Source: Eutrigla gurnardus (Eukaryota; Chordata; Actinopteri; Perciformes; Triglidae). Taken from it: a stretch of 64,000 nt of DNA. Both the position numbers and the translations under genes were made by a program. Shown here one piece after another: positions 39,401 to 53,164 of this stretch; position 1 is the stretch's first letter; each line of letters opens with the position of its first letter. The stretch covers positions 558,001 to 622,000 of the forward strand of contig CAUPSS010000263.1 in NCBI GenBank assembly GCA_963514095.1. The letters are read 5' to 3'. The notes below the pieces were generated by a model. The model made no database searches and was not told the origin of the DNA. It saw only the letters and a program-made list of their open reading frames with translations.

Positions 39401-39468
39401 ACAGACAGGTAACCAGTCTATCACAGGGAGACATGTAGAGACAGACAGGTAACCAGTCTATCACAGGG
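33461..39468. repeat. 6.0-kb segment, distant copy of 11,869-17,876
   Basis: Constant offset of 21,592 to the first copy. It contains a complete module A (34,451-35,707), block B at 35,708, two CATGGGGCC units 604 bp apart (36,518 and 37,122), a third at 38,532, and block B with CTGACAGG at 38,894. A private change CACCGGGAG lies at 38,172. Its first part (to about 35,229) is also copy 2 of the 2.3-kb duplication starting at 30,848. Confidence 0.85.
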
Positions 39469-41150
39469 GGACATGTAGAGACAGACAGGTAACCAGTCTA
39501 TCACAGGGCTGACATGTAGAGACAGACAGGCAACCAGTCTATCACAGGGCTGACATGTAGAGACAGACAGGTAACCAGTCTATCACAGGGCCGACATGTA
39601 GAGACAGACAGGTAACCAGTCTATCACAGGGAGACATGTAGACAGACAGGTAACCAGTCTATCACAGGGGGACATGTAGAGACAGACAGGTAACCAGTCT
39701 ATCACAGGGAGACATGTAGAGACAGACAGGTAACCAGTCTATCACAGGGAGACATGGAGAGACAGACAGGTAACCAGTCTATCACAGGGAGACATGTAAA
39801 GACAGACAGGTAACCAGTCTATCACAGGGAGACATGTAAAGACAGACAGGTAACCAGTCTATCACAGGGAGACATGTAGAGACAGACAGGTGACCAGTCT
39901 ATCACAGGGAGACATGTAGATACAGACAGGTAACCAGTCTATCACAGGGGGACATGTAGAGACAGACAGGTAACCAGTCTATCACAGGGAGACATGTAGA
40001 GACAGATAGGTAACCAGTATATCACAGGGAGACATGTAGAGACAGACAGGTAACCAGTCTATCACGGGGCCGACATGTAGAGACAGACAGGTAACCAGTC
40101 TATCACAGGGAGACATGTAGAGACAGACAGGTAACCAGTCTATCACAGGGGGACATGTAGAGACAGACAGGTAACCAATCTATCACATGGAGACATGTGG
40201 AGACAGACAGGTAACCAGTCTATCACAGGGAGACATGTAGAGACAGACAGGAAACCAGTCTATCACAGGGAGACATGTAGAGACAGACAGGTAACCAGTC
40301 TATCACAGGGAGACATGTAGAGACAGACAGGTAACCAGTCTATCACGGGGCCGACATTTAGAGACAGACAGGTAACCAGTCTATCACAGGGAGACATGTA
40401 GAGACAGACAGGTAACCAGTCTATCACAGGGCTGACATGTAGAGACAGACAGGTGACCAGTCTATCACAGGGCTGACATGTAGAGAGAGACAGGTGACCA
40501 GTCTATCACAGGGCTGACATGTAGAGACAGACAGGTAACCAGTCTATCACAGGCTGACATGTAGAGACAGACAGGTGACCAGTCTATCACAGGGCTGACA
40601 TGTAGAGACAGACAGGTAACCAGTCTATCACAGGGAGACATGTAGAGACAGACAGGTAACCAGTCTATCACAGGGAGACATGTAGAGACAGACAGGTAAC
40701 CAGTCTATCACAGGGAGACATGTAGAGACAGACAGGTAACTAGTCTATCACAGGGCTGAAATGTAGAGACAGACAGGCAACCAGTCTATCACAGGGCTGA
40801 CATGTAGAGACAGACAGGTAACCAGTCTATCACATGGAGACATGTGGAGACAGACAGGTAACCAGTCTATCACAGGGAGACATGTAGAGACAGACAGGTA
40901 ACCAGTCTATCACAGGGGGACATGTAGAGACAGACAGGTAACCAGTCTATCACAGGGCTGACATGTAGAGACAGACAGGTAACCAGTCTATCACAGGGAG
41001 ACATGTAGAGACAGACAGGTAACCAGTCTATCACAGGGAGACATGTAGAGACAGACAGGTAACCAGTCTATCACAGGGCTGACATGTAGAGACAGACAGG
41101 CAACCAGTCTATCACAGGGCTGACATGTAGAGACAGACAGGTAACCAGTC
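39469..41150. repeat. Mosaic with a shortened module A
   Basis: After GGCAACC and GGGCCGAC units, a 38-bp monomer at about 39,637 (here preceded by CAGGGAG, not CATGGAG) enters the second half of module A: ATGGAG, two TGTAAAG units in a row (39,789 and 39,829; normally one), TGTAGATAC, GATAGG/GTATATC (40,006-40,017), CACGGGGCC (40,065), CCAATC, CACGGGGCCGACATTT (40,346) and block B at 40,465. A private GGAAACC unit is at 40,251. The CAGGGGCCGAC unit usually found before block B is replaced by a plain one. Confidence 0.78.
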
Positions 41151-41676
41151 TATCACGGGGCCGACATGTAGAGACAGACAGGTAACCAGTCTATCACAGG
41201 GAGACATGTAGAGACAGACAGGTAACCAGTCTATCACAGGGGGACATGTAGAGACAGACAGGTAACCAATCTATCACATGGAGACATGTGGAGACAGACA
41301 GGTAACCAGTCTATCACAGGGAGACATGTAGAGACAGACAGGTAACCAGTCTATCACAGGGAGACATGTAGAGACAGACAGGTAACCAGTCTATCACAGG
41401 GAGACATGTAGAGACAGACAGGTAACCAGTCTATCACGGGGCCGACATTTAGAGACAGACAGGTAACCAGTCTATCACAGGGAGACATGTAGAGACAGAC
41501 AGGTAACCAGTCTATCACAGGGAGACATGTAGAGACAGACAGGTAACCAGTCTATCACGGGGCCGACATTTAGAGACAGACAGGTAACCAGTCTATCACA
41601 GGGAGACATGTAGAGACAGACAGGTAACCAGTCTATCACAGGGCTGACATGTAGAGACAGACAGGTGACCAGTCTA
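41151..41676. repeat. Short module copies: 1,091-bp repeat and 121-bp repeat
   Basis: CACGGGGCC (40,065/41,156) and CACGGGGCCGACATTT (40,346/41,437) repeat at 1,091 bp. CACGGGGCCGACATTT then occurs again 121 bp later at 41,558 (three monomers, 40+40+41) before block B at 41,677. Together these give the 1,212-bp distance between the two block B copies. The 121-bp event is the smallest clear multi-monomer duplication in the window. Confidence 0.82.
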
Positions 41677-44600
41677 TCACAGGGCTGACATGTAGAGAGA
41701 GACAGGTGACCAGTCTATCACAGGGCTGACATGTAGAGACAGACAGGTAACCAGTCTATCACAGGCTGACATGTAGAGACAGACAGGTGACCAGTCTATC
41801 ACAGGGCTGACATGTAGAGACAGACAGGTAACCAGTCTATCATAGGGAGACATGTAGAGACAGACAGGTAACCAGTCTATCACAGGGAGACATGTAGAGA
41901 CAGACAGGTAACCAGTCTATCACAGGGAGACATGTAGAGACAGACAGGTAACTAGTCTATCACAGGGCTGAAATGTAGAGACAGACAGGCAACCAGTCTA
42001 TCACAGGGCTGACATGTAGAGACAGACAGGTAACCAGTCTATCACATGGAGACATGTGGAGACAGACAGGTAACCAGTCTATCACAGGGAGACATGTAGA
42101 GACAGACAGGTAACCAGTCTATCACAGGGGGACATGTAGAGACAGACAGGTAACCAGTCTATCACAGGGCTGACATGTAGAGACAGACAGGTAACCAGTC
42201 TATCACAGGGAGACATGTAGAGACAGACAGGTAACCAGTCTATCACAGGGAGACATGTAGAGACAGACAGGTAACCAGTCTATCACAGGGCTGACATGTA
42301 GAGACAGACAGGCAACCAGTCTATCACAGGGCTGACATGTAGAGACAGACAGGTAACCAGTCTATCACAGGGCCGACATGTAGAGACAGACAGGTAACCA
42401 GTCTATCACAGGGAGACATGTAGAGACAGACAGGTAACCAGTCTATCACAGGGAGACATGTAGAGACAGACAGGTAACCAGTCTATCATGGGGCCGACAT
42501 GTAGAGACAGACAGGTAACCAGTCTATCACAGGGAGACATGTAGAGACAGACAGGTAACCAGTCTATCACAGGGGGACATGTAGAGACAGACAGGTAACC
42601 AGTCTATCACAGGGAGACATGTAGAGACAGACAGGTAACCAGTCTATCACAGGGAGACATGTAGAGACAGACAGGTAACCAGTCTATCACAGGGGGACAT
42701 GTAGAGACAGACAGGTAACCAGTCTATCACAGGGAGACATGTAGAGACAGACAGGTAACCAGTCTATCACAGGGAGACATGTAGAGACAGACAGGTAACC
42801 AGTCTATCACAGGGCCGACATGTAGAGACAGACAGGTAACCAGTCTATCACAGGGAGACATGTAGAGACAGACAGGTAACCAGTCTATCACAGGGAGACA
42901 TGTAGAGACAGACAGGTAACCAGTCTATCATGGGGCCGACATGTAGAGACAGACAGGTAACCAGTCTATCACAGGGAGACATGTAGAGACAGACAGGTAA
43001 CCAGTCTATCACAGGGGGACATGTAGAGACAGACAGGTAACCAGTCTATCACAGGGAGACATGTAGAGACAGACAGGTAACCAGTCTATCACAGGGAGAC
43101 ATGTAGAGACAGACAGGTAACCAGTCTATCACAGGGGGACATGTAGAGACAGACAGGTAACCAGTCTATCACAGGGAGACATGTAGAGACAGACAGGTAA
43201 CCAGTCTATCACAGGGAGACATGTAGAGACAGACAGGTAACCAGTCTATCACAGGGAGACATGTAAAGACAGACAGGTAACCAGTCTATCACAGGGAGAC
43301 ATGTAGAGACAGACAGGTGACCAGTCTATCACAGGGAGACATGTAGAGACAGACAGGTAACCAGTCTATCACAGGGAGACATGTAGAGACAGACAGGTAA
43401 CCAGTCTATCACAGGGAGACATGTAGAGACAGACAGGTAACCAGTCTATCACAGGGCTGACATGTAGAGACAGACAGGTGACCAGTCTATCACAGGGCTG
43501 ACATGTAGAGAGAGACAGGTGACCAGTCTATCACAGGGCTGACATGTAGAGACAGACAGGTAACCAGTCTATCACAGGGAGACATGTAGAGACAGACAGG
43601 TAACCAGTCTATCACAGGGAGACATGTAGAGACAGACAGGTAACCAGTCTATCACAGGGCTGACATGTAGAGACAGACAGGCAACCAGTCTATCACAGGG
43701 CTGACATGTAGAGACAGACAGGTAACCAGTCTATCACAGGGCCGACATGTAGAGACAGACAGGTAACCAGTCTATCACAGGGAGACATGTAGAGACAGAC
43801 AGGTAACCAGTCTATCACAGGGAGACATGTAGAGACAGACAGGTAACCAGTCTATCACAAGGGGACATGTAGAGACAGACAGGTAACCAGTCTATCACAG
43901 GGAGACATGTAGAGACAGACAGGTAACCAGTCTATCACAGGGAGACATGTAGAGACAGACAGGTAACCAGTCTATCACAGGGAGACATGTAGAGAGAGAC
44001 AGGTGACCAGTCTATCACAGGGCTGACATGTAGAGACAGACAGGTAACCAGTCTATCACAGGGAGACATGTAGAGACAGACAGGTAACCAGTCTATCACA
44101 GGGAGACATGTAGAGACAGACAGGTAACCAGTCTATCACAGGGCTGACATGTAGAGACAGACAGGCAACCAGTCTATCACAGGGCTGACATGTAGAGACA
44201 GACAGGTAACCAGTCTATCACAGGGCCGACATGTAGAGACAGACAGGTAACCAGTCTATCACAGGGAGACATGTAGAGACAGACAGGTAACCAGTCTATC
44301 ACAGGGCTGACATGTAGAGACAGACAGGCAACCAGTCTATCACAGGGCTGACATGTAGAGACAGACAGGTAACCAGTCTATCACAGGGCCGACATGTAGA
44401 GACAGACAGGTAACCAGTCTATCACAGGGAGACATGTAGAGACAGACAGGTAACCAGTCTATCACAGGGAGACATGTAGAGACAGACAGGTAACCAGTCT
44501 ATCATGGGGCCGACATGTAGAGACAGACAGGTAACCAGTCTATCACAGGGAGACATGTAGAGACAGACAGGTAACCAGTCTATCACAGGGGGACATGTAG

Positions 44601-45113
44601 AGACAGACAGGTAACCAGTCTATCACAGGGAGACATGTAGAGACAGACAGGTAACCAGTCTATCACAGGGAGACATGTAGAGACAGACAGGTAACCAGTC
44701 TATCACAGGGGGACATGTAGAGACAGACAGGTAACCAGTCTATCACAGGGAGACATGTAGAGACAGACAGGTAACCAGTCTATCACAGGGGGACATGTAG
44801 AGACAGACAGGTAACCAGTCTATCACAGGGAGACATGTAGAGACAGACAGGTAACCAGTCTATCACAGGGAGACATGTAGAGACAGACAGGTAACCAGTC
44901 TATCACAGGGAGACATGTAAAGACAGACAGGTAACCAGTCTATCACAGGGAGACATGTAGAGACAGACAGGCAACCAGTCTATCACAGGGAGACATGTAG
45001 AGACAGACAGGTAACCAGTCTATCACAGGGAGACATGTAGAGACAGACAGGTAACCAGTCTATCACAGGGCTGACATGTAGAGACAGACAGGCAACCAGT
45101 CTATCACAGGGCT
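41677..45113. repeat. Mosaic stretch with a 442-bp tandem duplication
   Basis: Block B at 41,677 carries a private CATAGGGAG linker at 41,842. AACTAG lies near 41,951. CATGGGGCC units at 42,487 and 42,929 are 442 bp apart, with matching neighbours, which marks a local duplication. CAAGGGGAC follows at 43,860 and CATGGGGCC at 44,492. Near 44,300 and 45,070 the GGGCTGAC - GGCAACC pair recurs out of its usual order, so several small exchanges are stacked here. Confidence 0.75.
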
Positions 45114-48100
45114 GACATGTAGAGACAGACAGGTAACCAGTCTATCACAGGGAGACATGTAGAGACAGACAGGTAACCAGTCTATCACAGGGGGACATGT
45201 AGAGACAGACAGGTAACCAGTCTATCACAGGGAGACATGTAGAGACAGACAGGTAACCAGTCTATCACAGGGAGACATGTAGAGACAGACAGGTAACCAG
45301 TCTATCACAGGGAGACATGTAAAGACAGACAGGTAACCAGTCTATCACAGGGAGACATGTAGAGACAGACAGGTGACCAGTCTATCACAGGGAGACATGT
45401 AGAGACAGACAGGTAACCAGTCTATCACAGGGAGACATGTAGAGACAGACAGGTAACCAGTCTATCACAGGGAGACATGTAGAGACAGACAGGTAACCAG
45501 TCCATCACAGGGCTGACATGTAGAGACAGACAGGTGACCAGTCTATCACAGGGCTGACATGTAGAGAGAGACAGGTGACCAGTCTATCACAGGGCTGACA
45601 TGTAGAGACAGACAGGTAACCAGTCTATCACAGGGAGACATGTAGAGACAGACAGGTAACCAGTCTATCACAGGGAGACATGTAGAGACAGACAGGTAAC
45701 CAGTCTATCACAGGGCTGACATGTAGAGACAGACAGGCAACCAGTCTATCACAGGGCTGACATGTAGAGACAGACAGGTAACCAGTCTATCACAGGGCCG
45801 ACATGTAGAGACAGACAGGTAACCAGTCTATCACAGGGAGACATGTAGAGACAGACAGGTAACCAGTCTATCACAGGGAGACATGTAGAGACAGACAGGT
45901 AACCAGTCTATCACAAGGGGACATGTAGAGACAGACAGGTAACCAGTCTATCACAGGGAGACATGTAGAGACAGACAGGTAACCAGTCTATCACAGGGAG
46001 ACATGTAGAGACAGACAGGTAACCAGTCTATCACAGGGAGACATGTAGAGAGAGACAGGTGACCAGTCTATCACAGGGCTGACATGTAGAGACAGACAGG
46101 TAACCAGTCTATCACAGGGAGACATGTAGAGACAGACAGGTAACCAGTCTATCACAGGGAGACATGTAGAGACAGACAGGTAACCAGTCTATCACAGGGC
46201 TGACATGTAGAGACAGACAGGCAACCAGTCTATCACAGGGCTGACATGTAGAGACAGACAGGTAACCAGTCTATCACAGGGCCGACATGTAGAGACAGAC
46301 AGGTAACCAGTCTATCACAGGGAGACATGTAGAGACAGACAGGTAACCAGTCTATCACAGGGAGACATGTAGAGACAGACAGGTAACCAGTCTATCATGG
46401 GGCCGACATGTAGAGACAGACAGGTAACCAGTCTATCACCGGGAGACATGTGGAGACAGACAGGTAACCAGTCTATCACAGGGGGACATGTAGAGACAGA
46501 CAGGTAACCAGTCTATCACAGGGAGACATGTAGAGACAGACAGGTAACCAGTCTATCACAGGGAGACATGTAGAGACCGACAGGTAACCAGTCTATCACA
46601 GGGGGACATGTAGAGACAGACAGGTAACCAGTCTATCACAGGGCTGACATGTAGAGACAGACAGGTAACCAGTCTATCACAGGGAGACATGTAGAGACAG
46701 ACAGGTAACCAGTCTATCACAGGGAGACATGTAAAGACAGACAGGTGACCAGTCTATCACAGGGCTGACATGTAGAGAGAGACAGGTGACCAGTCTATCA
46801 CAGGGCTGACATGTAGAGACAGACAGGTAACCAGTCTATCACAGGCTGACATGTAGAGACAGACAGGTGACCAGTCTATCACAGGGCTGACATGTAGAGA
46901 CAGACAGGTAACCAGTCTATCACAGGGAGACATGTAGAGACAGACAGGTAACCAGTCTATCACAGGGAGACATGTAGAGACTGACAGGTAACCAGTCTAT
47001 CACAGGGAGACATGTAGAGACAGACAGGTAACCAGTCTATCACAGGGCTGACATGTAGAGACAGACAGGCAACCAGTCTATCACAGGGCTGACATGTAGA
47101 GACAGACAGGTAACCAGTCTATCACAGGGCCGACATGTAGAGACAGACAGGTAACCAGTCTATCACAGGGAGACATGTAGAGACAGACAGGTAACCAGTC
47201 TATCACAGGGAGACATGTAGAGACAGACAGGTAACCAGTCTATCATGGGGCCGACATGTAGAGACAGACAGGTAACCAGTCTATCACAGGGAGACATGTA
47301 GAGACAGACAGGTAACCAGTCTATCACAGGGGGACATGTAGAGACAGACAGGTAACCAGTCTATCACAGGGAGACATGTAGAGACAGACAGGTAACCAGT
47401 CTATCACAGGGAGACATGTAGAGACAGACAGGTAACCAGTCTATCACAGGGGGACATGTAGAGACAGACAGGTAACCAGTCTATCACAGGGAGACATGTA
47501 GAGACAGACAGGTAACCAGTCTATCACAGGGAGACATGTAGAGACAGACAGGTAACCAGTCTATCACAGGGAGACATGTAAAGACAGACAGGTAACCAGT
47601 CTATCACAGGGAGACATGTAGAGACAGACAGGTGACCAGTCTATCACAGGGAGACATGTAGAGACAGACAGGTAACCAGTCTATCACAGGGAGACATGTA
47701 GAGACAGACAGGTAACCAGTCTATCACAGGGCTGACATGTAGAGACAGACAGGTAACCAGTCTATCACAGGGAGACATGTAGAGACAGACAGGTAACCAG
47801 TCTATCACAGGGAGACATGTACAGACAGACAGGTAACCAGTCTATCACAGGGAGACATGTAGAGACCGACAGGTAACCAGTCTATCACAGGGGGACATGT
47901 ACAGACAGACAGGTAACCAGTCTATCACAGGGAGACATGAAGAGACAGACAGGTAACCAGTCTATCACAGGGAGACATGTAAAGACAGACAGGTAACCAG
48001 TCTATCACAGGGAGACATGTAGAGACAGACAGGTGACCAGTCTATCACAGGGAGACATGTAGAGACAGACAGGTAACCAGTCTATCACAGGGAGACATGT

Positions 48101-48127
48101 AGAGACAGACAGGTAACCAGTCTATCA
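45114..48127. repeat. 3.0-kb block at spacing 3,301, copy 1
   Basis: The rare GTCCATCAC unit (45,502/48,803), CAAGGGGAC (45,915/49,216), CATGGGGCC (46,396/49,697 and 47,244/50,545), block B (46,757/50,058) and CATGAAGAG (47,940/51,241) all recur at 3,301 bp. Substitutions between copies include CACCGGGAG at 46,440, CAGGTAGAC at 49,139 and GACGGGTAACC at 50,287. The copies are separated by 287 bp (48,128-48,414) of CATGGGGCC and plain units, so they are not strictly adjacent. Confidence 0.87.
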
Positions 48128-48414
48128 TGGGGCCGACATGTAGAGACAGACAGGTAACCAGTCTATCACAGGGAGACATGTAGAGACAGACAGGTAACCA
48201 GTCTATCACAGGGGGACATGTAGAGACAGACAGGTAACCAGTCTATCACAGGGAGACATGTAGAGACAGACAGGTAACCAGTCTATCACAGGGAGACATG
48301 TAGAGACAGACAGGTAACCAGTCTATCACAGGGGGACATGTAGAGACAGACAGGTAACCAGTCTATCACAGGGAGACATGTAGAGACAGACAGGTAACCA
48401 GTCTATCACAGGGA

Positions 48415-51400
48415 GACATGTAGAGACAGACAGGTAACCAGTCTATCACAGGGAGACATGTAGAGACAGACAGGTAACCAGTCTATCACAGGGGGACATG
48501 TAGAGACAGACAGGTAACCAGTCTATCACAGGGAGACATGTAGAGACAGACAGGTAACCAGTCTATCACAGGGAGACATGTAGAGACAGACAGGTAACCA
48601 GTCTATCACAGGGAGACATGTAAAGACAGACAGGTAACCAGTCTATCACAGGGAGACATGTAGAGACAGACAGGTGACCAGTCTATCACAGGGAGACATG
48701 TAGAGACAGACAGGTAACCAGTCTATCACAGGGAGACATGTAGAGACAGACAGGTAACCAGTCTATCACAGGGAGACATGTAGAGACAGACAGGTAACCA
48801 GTCCATCACAGGGCTGACATGTAGAGACAGACAGGTGACCAGTCTATCACAGGGCTGACATGTAGAGAGAGACAGGTGACCAGTCTATCACAGGGCTGAC
48901 ATGTAGAGACAGACAGGTAACCAGTCTATCACAGGGAGACATGTAGAGACAGACAGGTAACCAGTCTATCACAGGGAGACATGTAGAGACAGACAGGTAA
49001 CCAGTCTATCACAGGGCTGACATGTAGAGACAGACAGGCAACCAGTCTATCACAGGGCTGACATGTAGAGACAGACAGGTAACCAGTCTATCACAGGGCC
49101 GACATGTAGAGACAGACAGGTAACCAGTCTATCACAGGTAGACATGTAGAGACAGACAGGTAACCAGTCTATCACAGGGAGACATGTAGAGACAGACAGG
49201 TAACCAGTCTATCACAAGGGGACATGTAGAGACAGACAGGTAACCAGTCTATCACAGGGAGACATGTAGAGACAGACAGGTAACCAGTCTATCACAGGGA
49301 GACATGTAGAGACAGACAGGTAACCAGTCTATCACAGGGAGACATGTAGAGAGAGACAGGTGACCAGTCTATCACAGGGCTGACATGTAGAGACAGACAG
49401 GTAACCAGTCTATCACAGGGAGACATGTAGAGACAGACAGGTAACCAGTCTATCACAGGGAGACATGTAGAGACAGACAGGTAACCAGTCTATCACAGGG
49501 CTGACATGTAGAGACAGACAGGCAACCAGTCTATCACAGGGCTGACATGTAGAGACAGACAGGTAACCAGTCTATCACAGGGCCGACATGTAGAGACAGA
49601 CAGGTAACCAGTCTATCACAGGGAGACATGTAGAGACAGACAGGTAACCAGTCTATCACAGGGAGACATGTAGAGACAGACAGGTAACCAGTCTATCATG
49701 GGGCCGACATGTAGAGACAGACAGGTAACCAGTCTATCACAGGGAGACATGTGGAGACAGACAGGTAACCAGTCTATCACAGGGGGACATGTAGAGACAG
49801 ACAGGTAACCAGTCTATCACAGGGAGACATGTAGAGACAGACAGGTAACCAGTCTATCACAGGGAGACATGTAGAGACCGACAGGTAACCAGTCTATCAC
49901 AGGGGGACATGTAGAGACAGACAGGTAACCAGTCTATCACAGGGCTGACATGTAGAGACAGACAGGTAACCAGTCTATCACAGGGAGACATGTAGAGACA
50001 GACAGGTAACCAGTCTATCACAGGGAGACATGTAAAGACAGACAGGTGACCAGTCTATCACAGGGCTGACATGTAGAGAGAGACAGGTGACCAGTCTATC
50101 ACAGGGCTGACATGTAGAGACAGACAGGTAACCAGTCTATCACAGGCTGACATGTAGAGACAGACAGGTGACCAGTCTATCACAGGGCTGACATGTAGAG
50201 ACAGACAGGTAACCAGTCTATCACAGGGAGACATGTAGAGACAGACAGGTAACCAGTCTATCACAGGGAGACATGTAGAGACTGACGGGTAACCAGTCTA
50301 TCACAGGGAGACATGTAGAGACAGACAGGTAACCAGTCTATCACAGGGCTGACATGTAGAGACAGACAGGCAACCAGTCTATCACAGGGCTGACATGTAG
50401 AGACAGACAGGTAACCAGTCTATCACAGGGCCGACATGTAGAGACAGACAGGTAACCAGTCTATCACAGGGAGACATGTAGAGACAGACAGGTAACCAGT
50501 CTATCACAGGGAGACATGTAGAGACAGACAGGTAACCAGTCTATCATGGGGCCGACATGTAGAGACAGACAGGTAACCAGTCTATCACAGGGAGACATGT
50601 AGAGACAGACAGGTAACCAGTCTATCACAGGGGGACATGTAGAGACAGACAGGTAACCAGTCTATCACAGGGAGACATGTAGAGACAGACAGGTAACCAG
50701 TCTATCACAGGGAGACATGTAGAGACAGACAGGTAACCAGTCTATCACAGGGGGACATGTAGAGACAGACAGGTAACCAGTCTATCACAGGGAGACATGT
50801 AGAGACAGACAGGTAACCAGTCTATCACAGGGAGACATGTAGAGACAGACAGGTAACCAGTCTATCACAGGGAGACATGTAAAGACAGACAGGTAACCAG
50901 TCTATCACAGGGAGACATGTAGAGACAGACAGGTGACCAGTCTATCACAGGGAGACATGTAGAGACAGACAGGTAACCAGTCTATCACAGGGAGACATGT
51001 AGAGACAGACAGGTAACCAGTCTATCACAGGGCTGACATGTAGAGACAGACAGGTAACCAGTCTATCACAGGGAGACATGTAGAGACAGACAGGTAACCA
51101 GTCTATCACAGGGAGACATGTACAGACAGACAGGTAACCAGTCTATCACAGGGAGACATGTAGAGACCGACAGGTAACCAGTCTATCACAGGGGGACATG
51201 TACAGACAGACAGGTAACCAGTCTATCACAGGGAGACATGAAGAGACAGACAGGTAACCAGTCTATCACAGGGAGACATGTAAAGACAGACAGGTAACCA
51301 GTCTATCACAGGGAGACATGTAGAGACAGACAGGTGACCAGTCTATCACAGGGAGACATGTAGAGACAGACAGGTAACCAGTCTATCACAGGGAGACATG

Positions 51401-51428
51401 TAGAGACAGACAGGTAACCAGTCTATCA
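48415..51428. repeat. 3.0-kb block at spacing 3,301, copy 2
   Basis: Copy of 45,114-48,127 without net length change. Its right half, from about 49,590 to 51,550, is present again at about 54,580-56,540 (offset 4,989), and 50,551-52,051 is present again at about 53,165-54,665 (offset 2,614). The CATGAAGAG unit therefore exists four times in order: 47,940, 51,241, 53,855 and 56,230. Confidence 0.85.
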
Positions 51429-53164
51429 CAGGGAGACATGTACAGACAGACAGGTAACCAGTCTATCACAGGGCTGACATGTAGAGACAGACAGGTAACC
51501 AGTCTATCACAGGGCTGACATGTAGAGACAGACAGGTAACCAGTCTATCACAGGGAGACATGTACAGACAGACAGGTAACCAGTCTATCACAGGGAGACA
51601 TGTAGAGACAGACAGGTAACCAGTCTATCACAGGGAGACATGTAGAGACTGACAGGTAACCAGTCTATCACAGGGAGACATGTAGAGACAGACAGGTAAC
51701 CAGTCTATCACAGGGCTGACATGTAGAGACAGACAGGCAACCAGTCTATCACAGGGCTGACATGTAGAGACAGACAGGTAACCAGTCTATCACAGGGCCG
51801 ACATGTAGAGACAGACAGGTAACCAGTCTATCACAGGGAGACATGTAGAGACAGACAGGTAACCAGTCTATCACAGGGAGACATGTAGAGACAGACAGGT
51901 AACCAGTCTATCACAAGGGGACATGTAGAGACAGACAGGTAACCAGTCTATCACAGGGAGACATGTAGAGACAGACAGGTAACCAGTCTATCACAGGGAG
52001 ACATGTAGAGACAGACAGGTAACCAGTCTATCACAGGGAGACATGTAGAGAGAGACAGGTGACCAGTCTATCACAGGGCTGACATGTAGAGACAGACAGG
52101 TAACCAGTCTATCACAGGGAGACATGTAGAGACAGACAGGTAACCAGTCTATCACAGGGAGACATGTAGAGACAGACAGGTAACCAGTCTATCACAGGGC
52201 TGACATGTAGAGACAGACAGGTAACCAGTCTATCACAGGGCCGACATGTAGAGACAGACAGGTAACCAGTCTATCACAGGGAGACATGTAGAGACAGACA
52301 GGTAACCAGTCTATCACAGGGAGACATGTAGAGACAGACAGGTAACCAGTCTATCATGGGGCCGACATGTAGAGACAGACAGGTAACCAGTCTATCACAG
52401 GGAGACATGTGGAGACAGACAGGTAACCAGTCTATCACAGGGGGACATGTAGAGACAGACAGGTAACCAGTCTATCACAGGGAGACATGTAGAGACAGAC
52501 AGGTAACCAGTCTATCACAGGGAGACATGTAGAGACAGACAGGTAACCAGTCTATCACAGGGAGACATGTAGAGACAGACAGGTAACCAGTCTATCACAG
52601 GGGGACATGTAGAGACAGACAGGTAACCAGTCTATCACAGGGAGACATGTAGAGACAGACAGGTAACCAGTCTATCACAGGGAGACATGTAGAGACAGAC
52701 AGGTAACCAGTCTATCACAGGGGGACATGTAGAGACAGACAGGTAACCAGTCTATCACAGGGAGACATGTAGAGACAGACAGGTAACCAGTCTATCACAG
52801 GGCTGACATGTAGAGACAGACAGGCAACCAGTCTATCACAGGGCTGACATGTAGAGACAGACAGGTAACCAGTCTATCACAGGGCCGACATGTAGAGACA
52901 GACAGGTAACCAGTCTATCACAGGGAGACATGTAGAGACAGACAGGTAACCAGTCTATCACAGGGAGACATGTAGAGACAGACAGGTAACCAGTCTATCA
53001 TGGGGCCGACATGTAGAGACAGACAGGTAACCAGTCTATCACAGGGAGACATGTGGAGACAGACAGGTAACCAGTCTATCACAGGGGGACATGTAGAGAC
53101 AGACAGGTAACCAGTCTATCACAGGGAGACATGTAGAGACAGACAGGTAACCAGTCTATCACAG
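51429..53164. repeat. Stretch with a 644-bp tandem duplication
   Basis: The stretch opens with TGTACAG and GGGCTGAC units, then CAAGGGGAC at 51,915. From about 52,200, GGGCCGAC, CATGGGGCC (52,355/52,999), TGTGGAG, GGGGGAC and plain units recur at 644 bp (16 monomers), giving copies at about 52,200-52,800 and 52,845-53,445. Both contain CATGGGGCC followed by TGTGGAG, a pairing also seen at 9,577 and 12,551. Confidence 0.8.
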
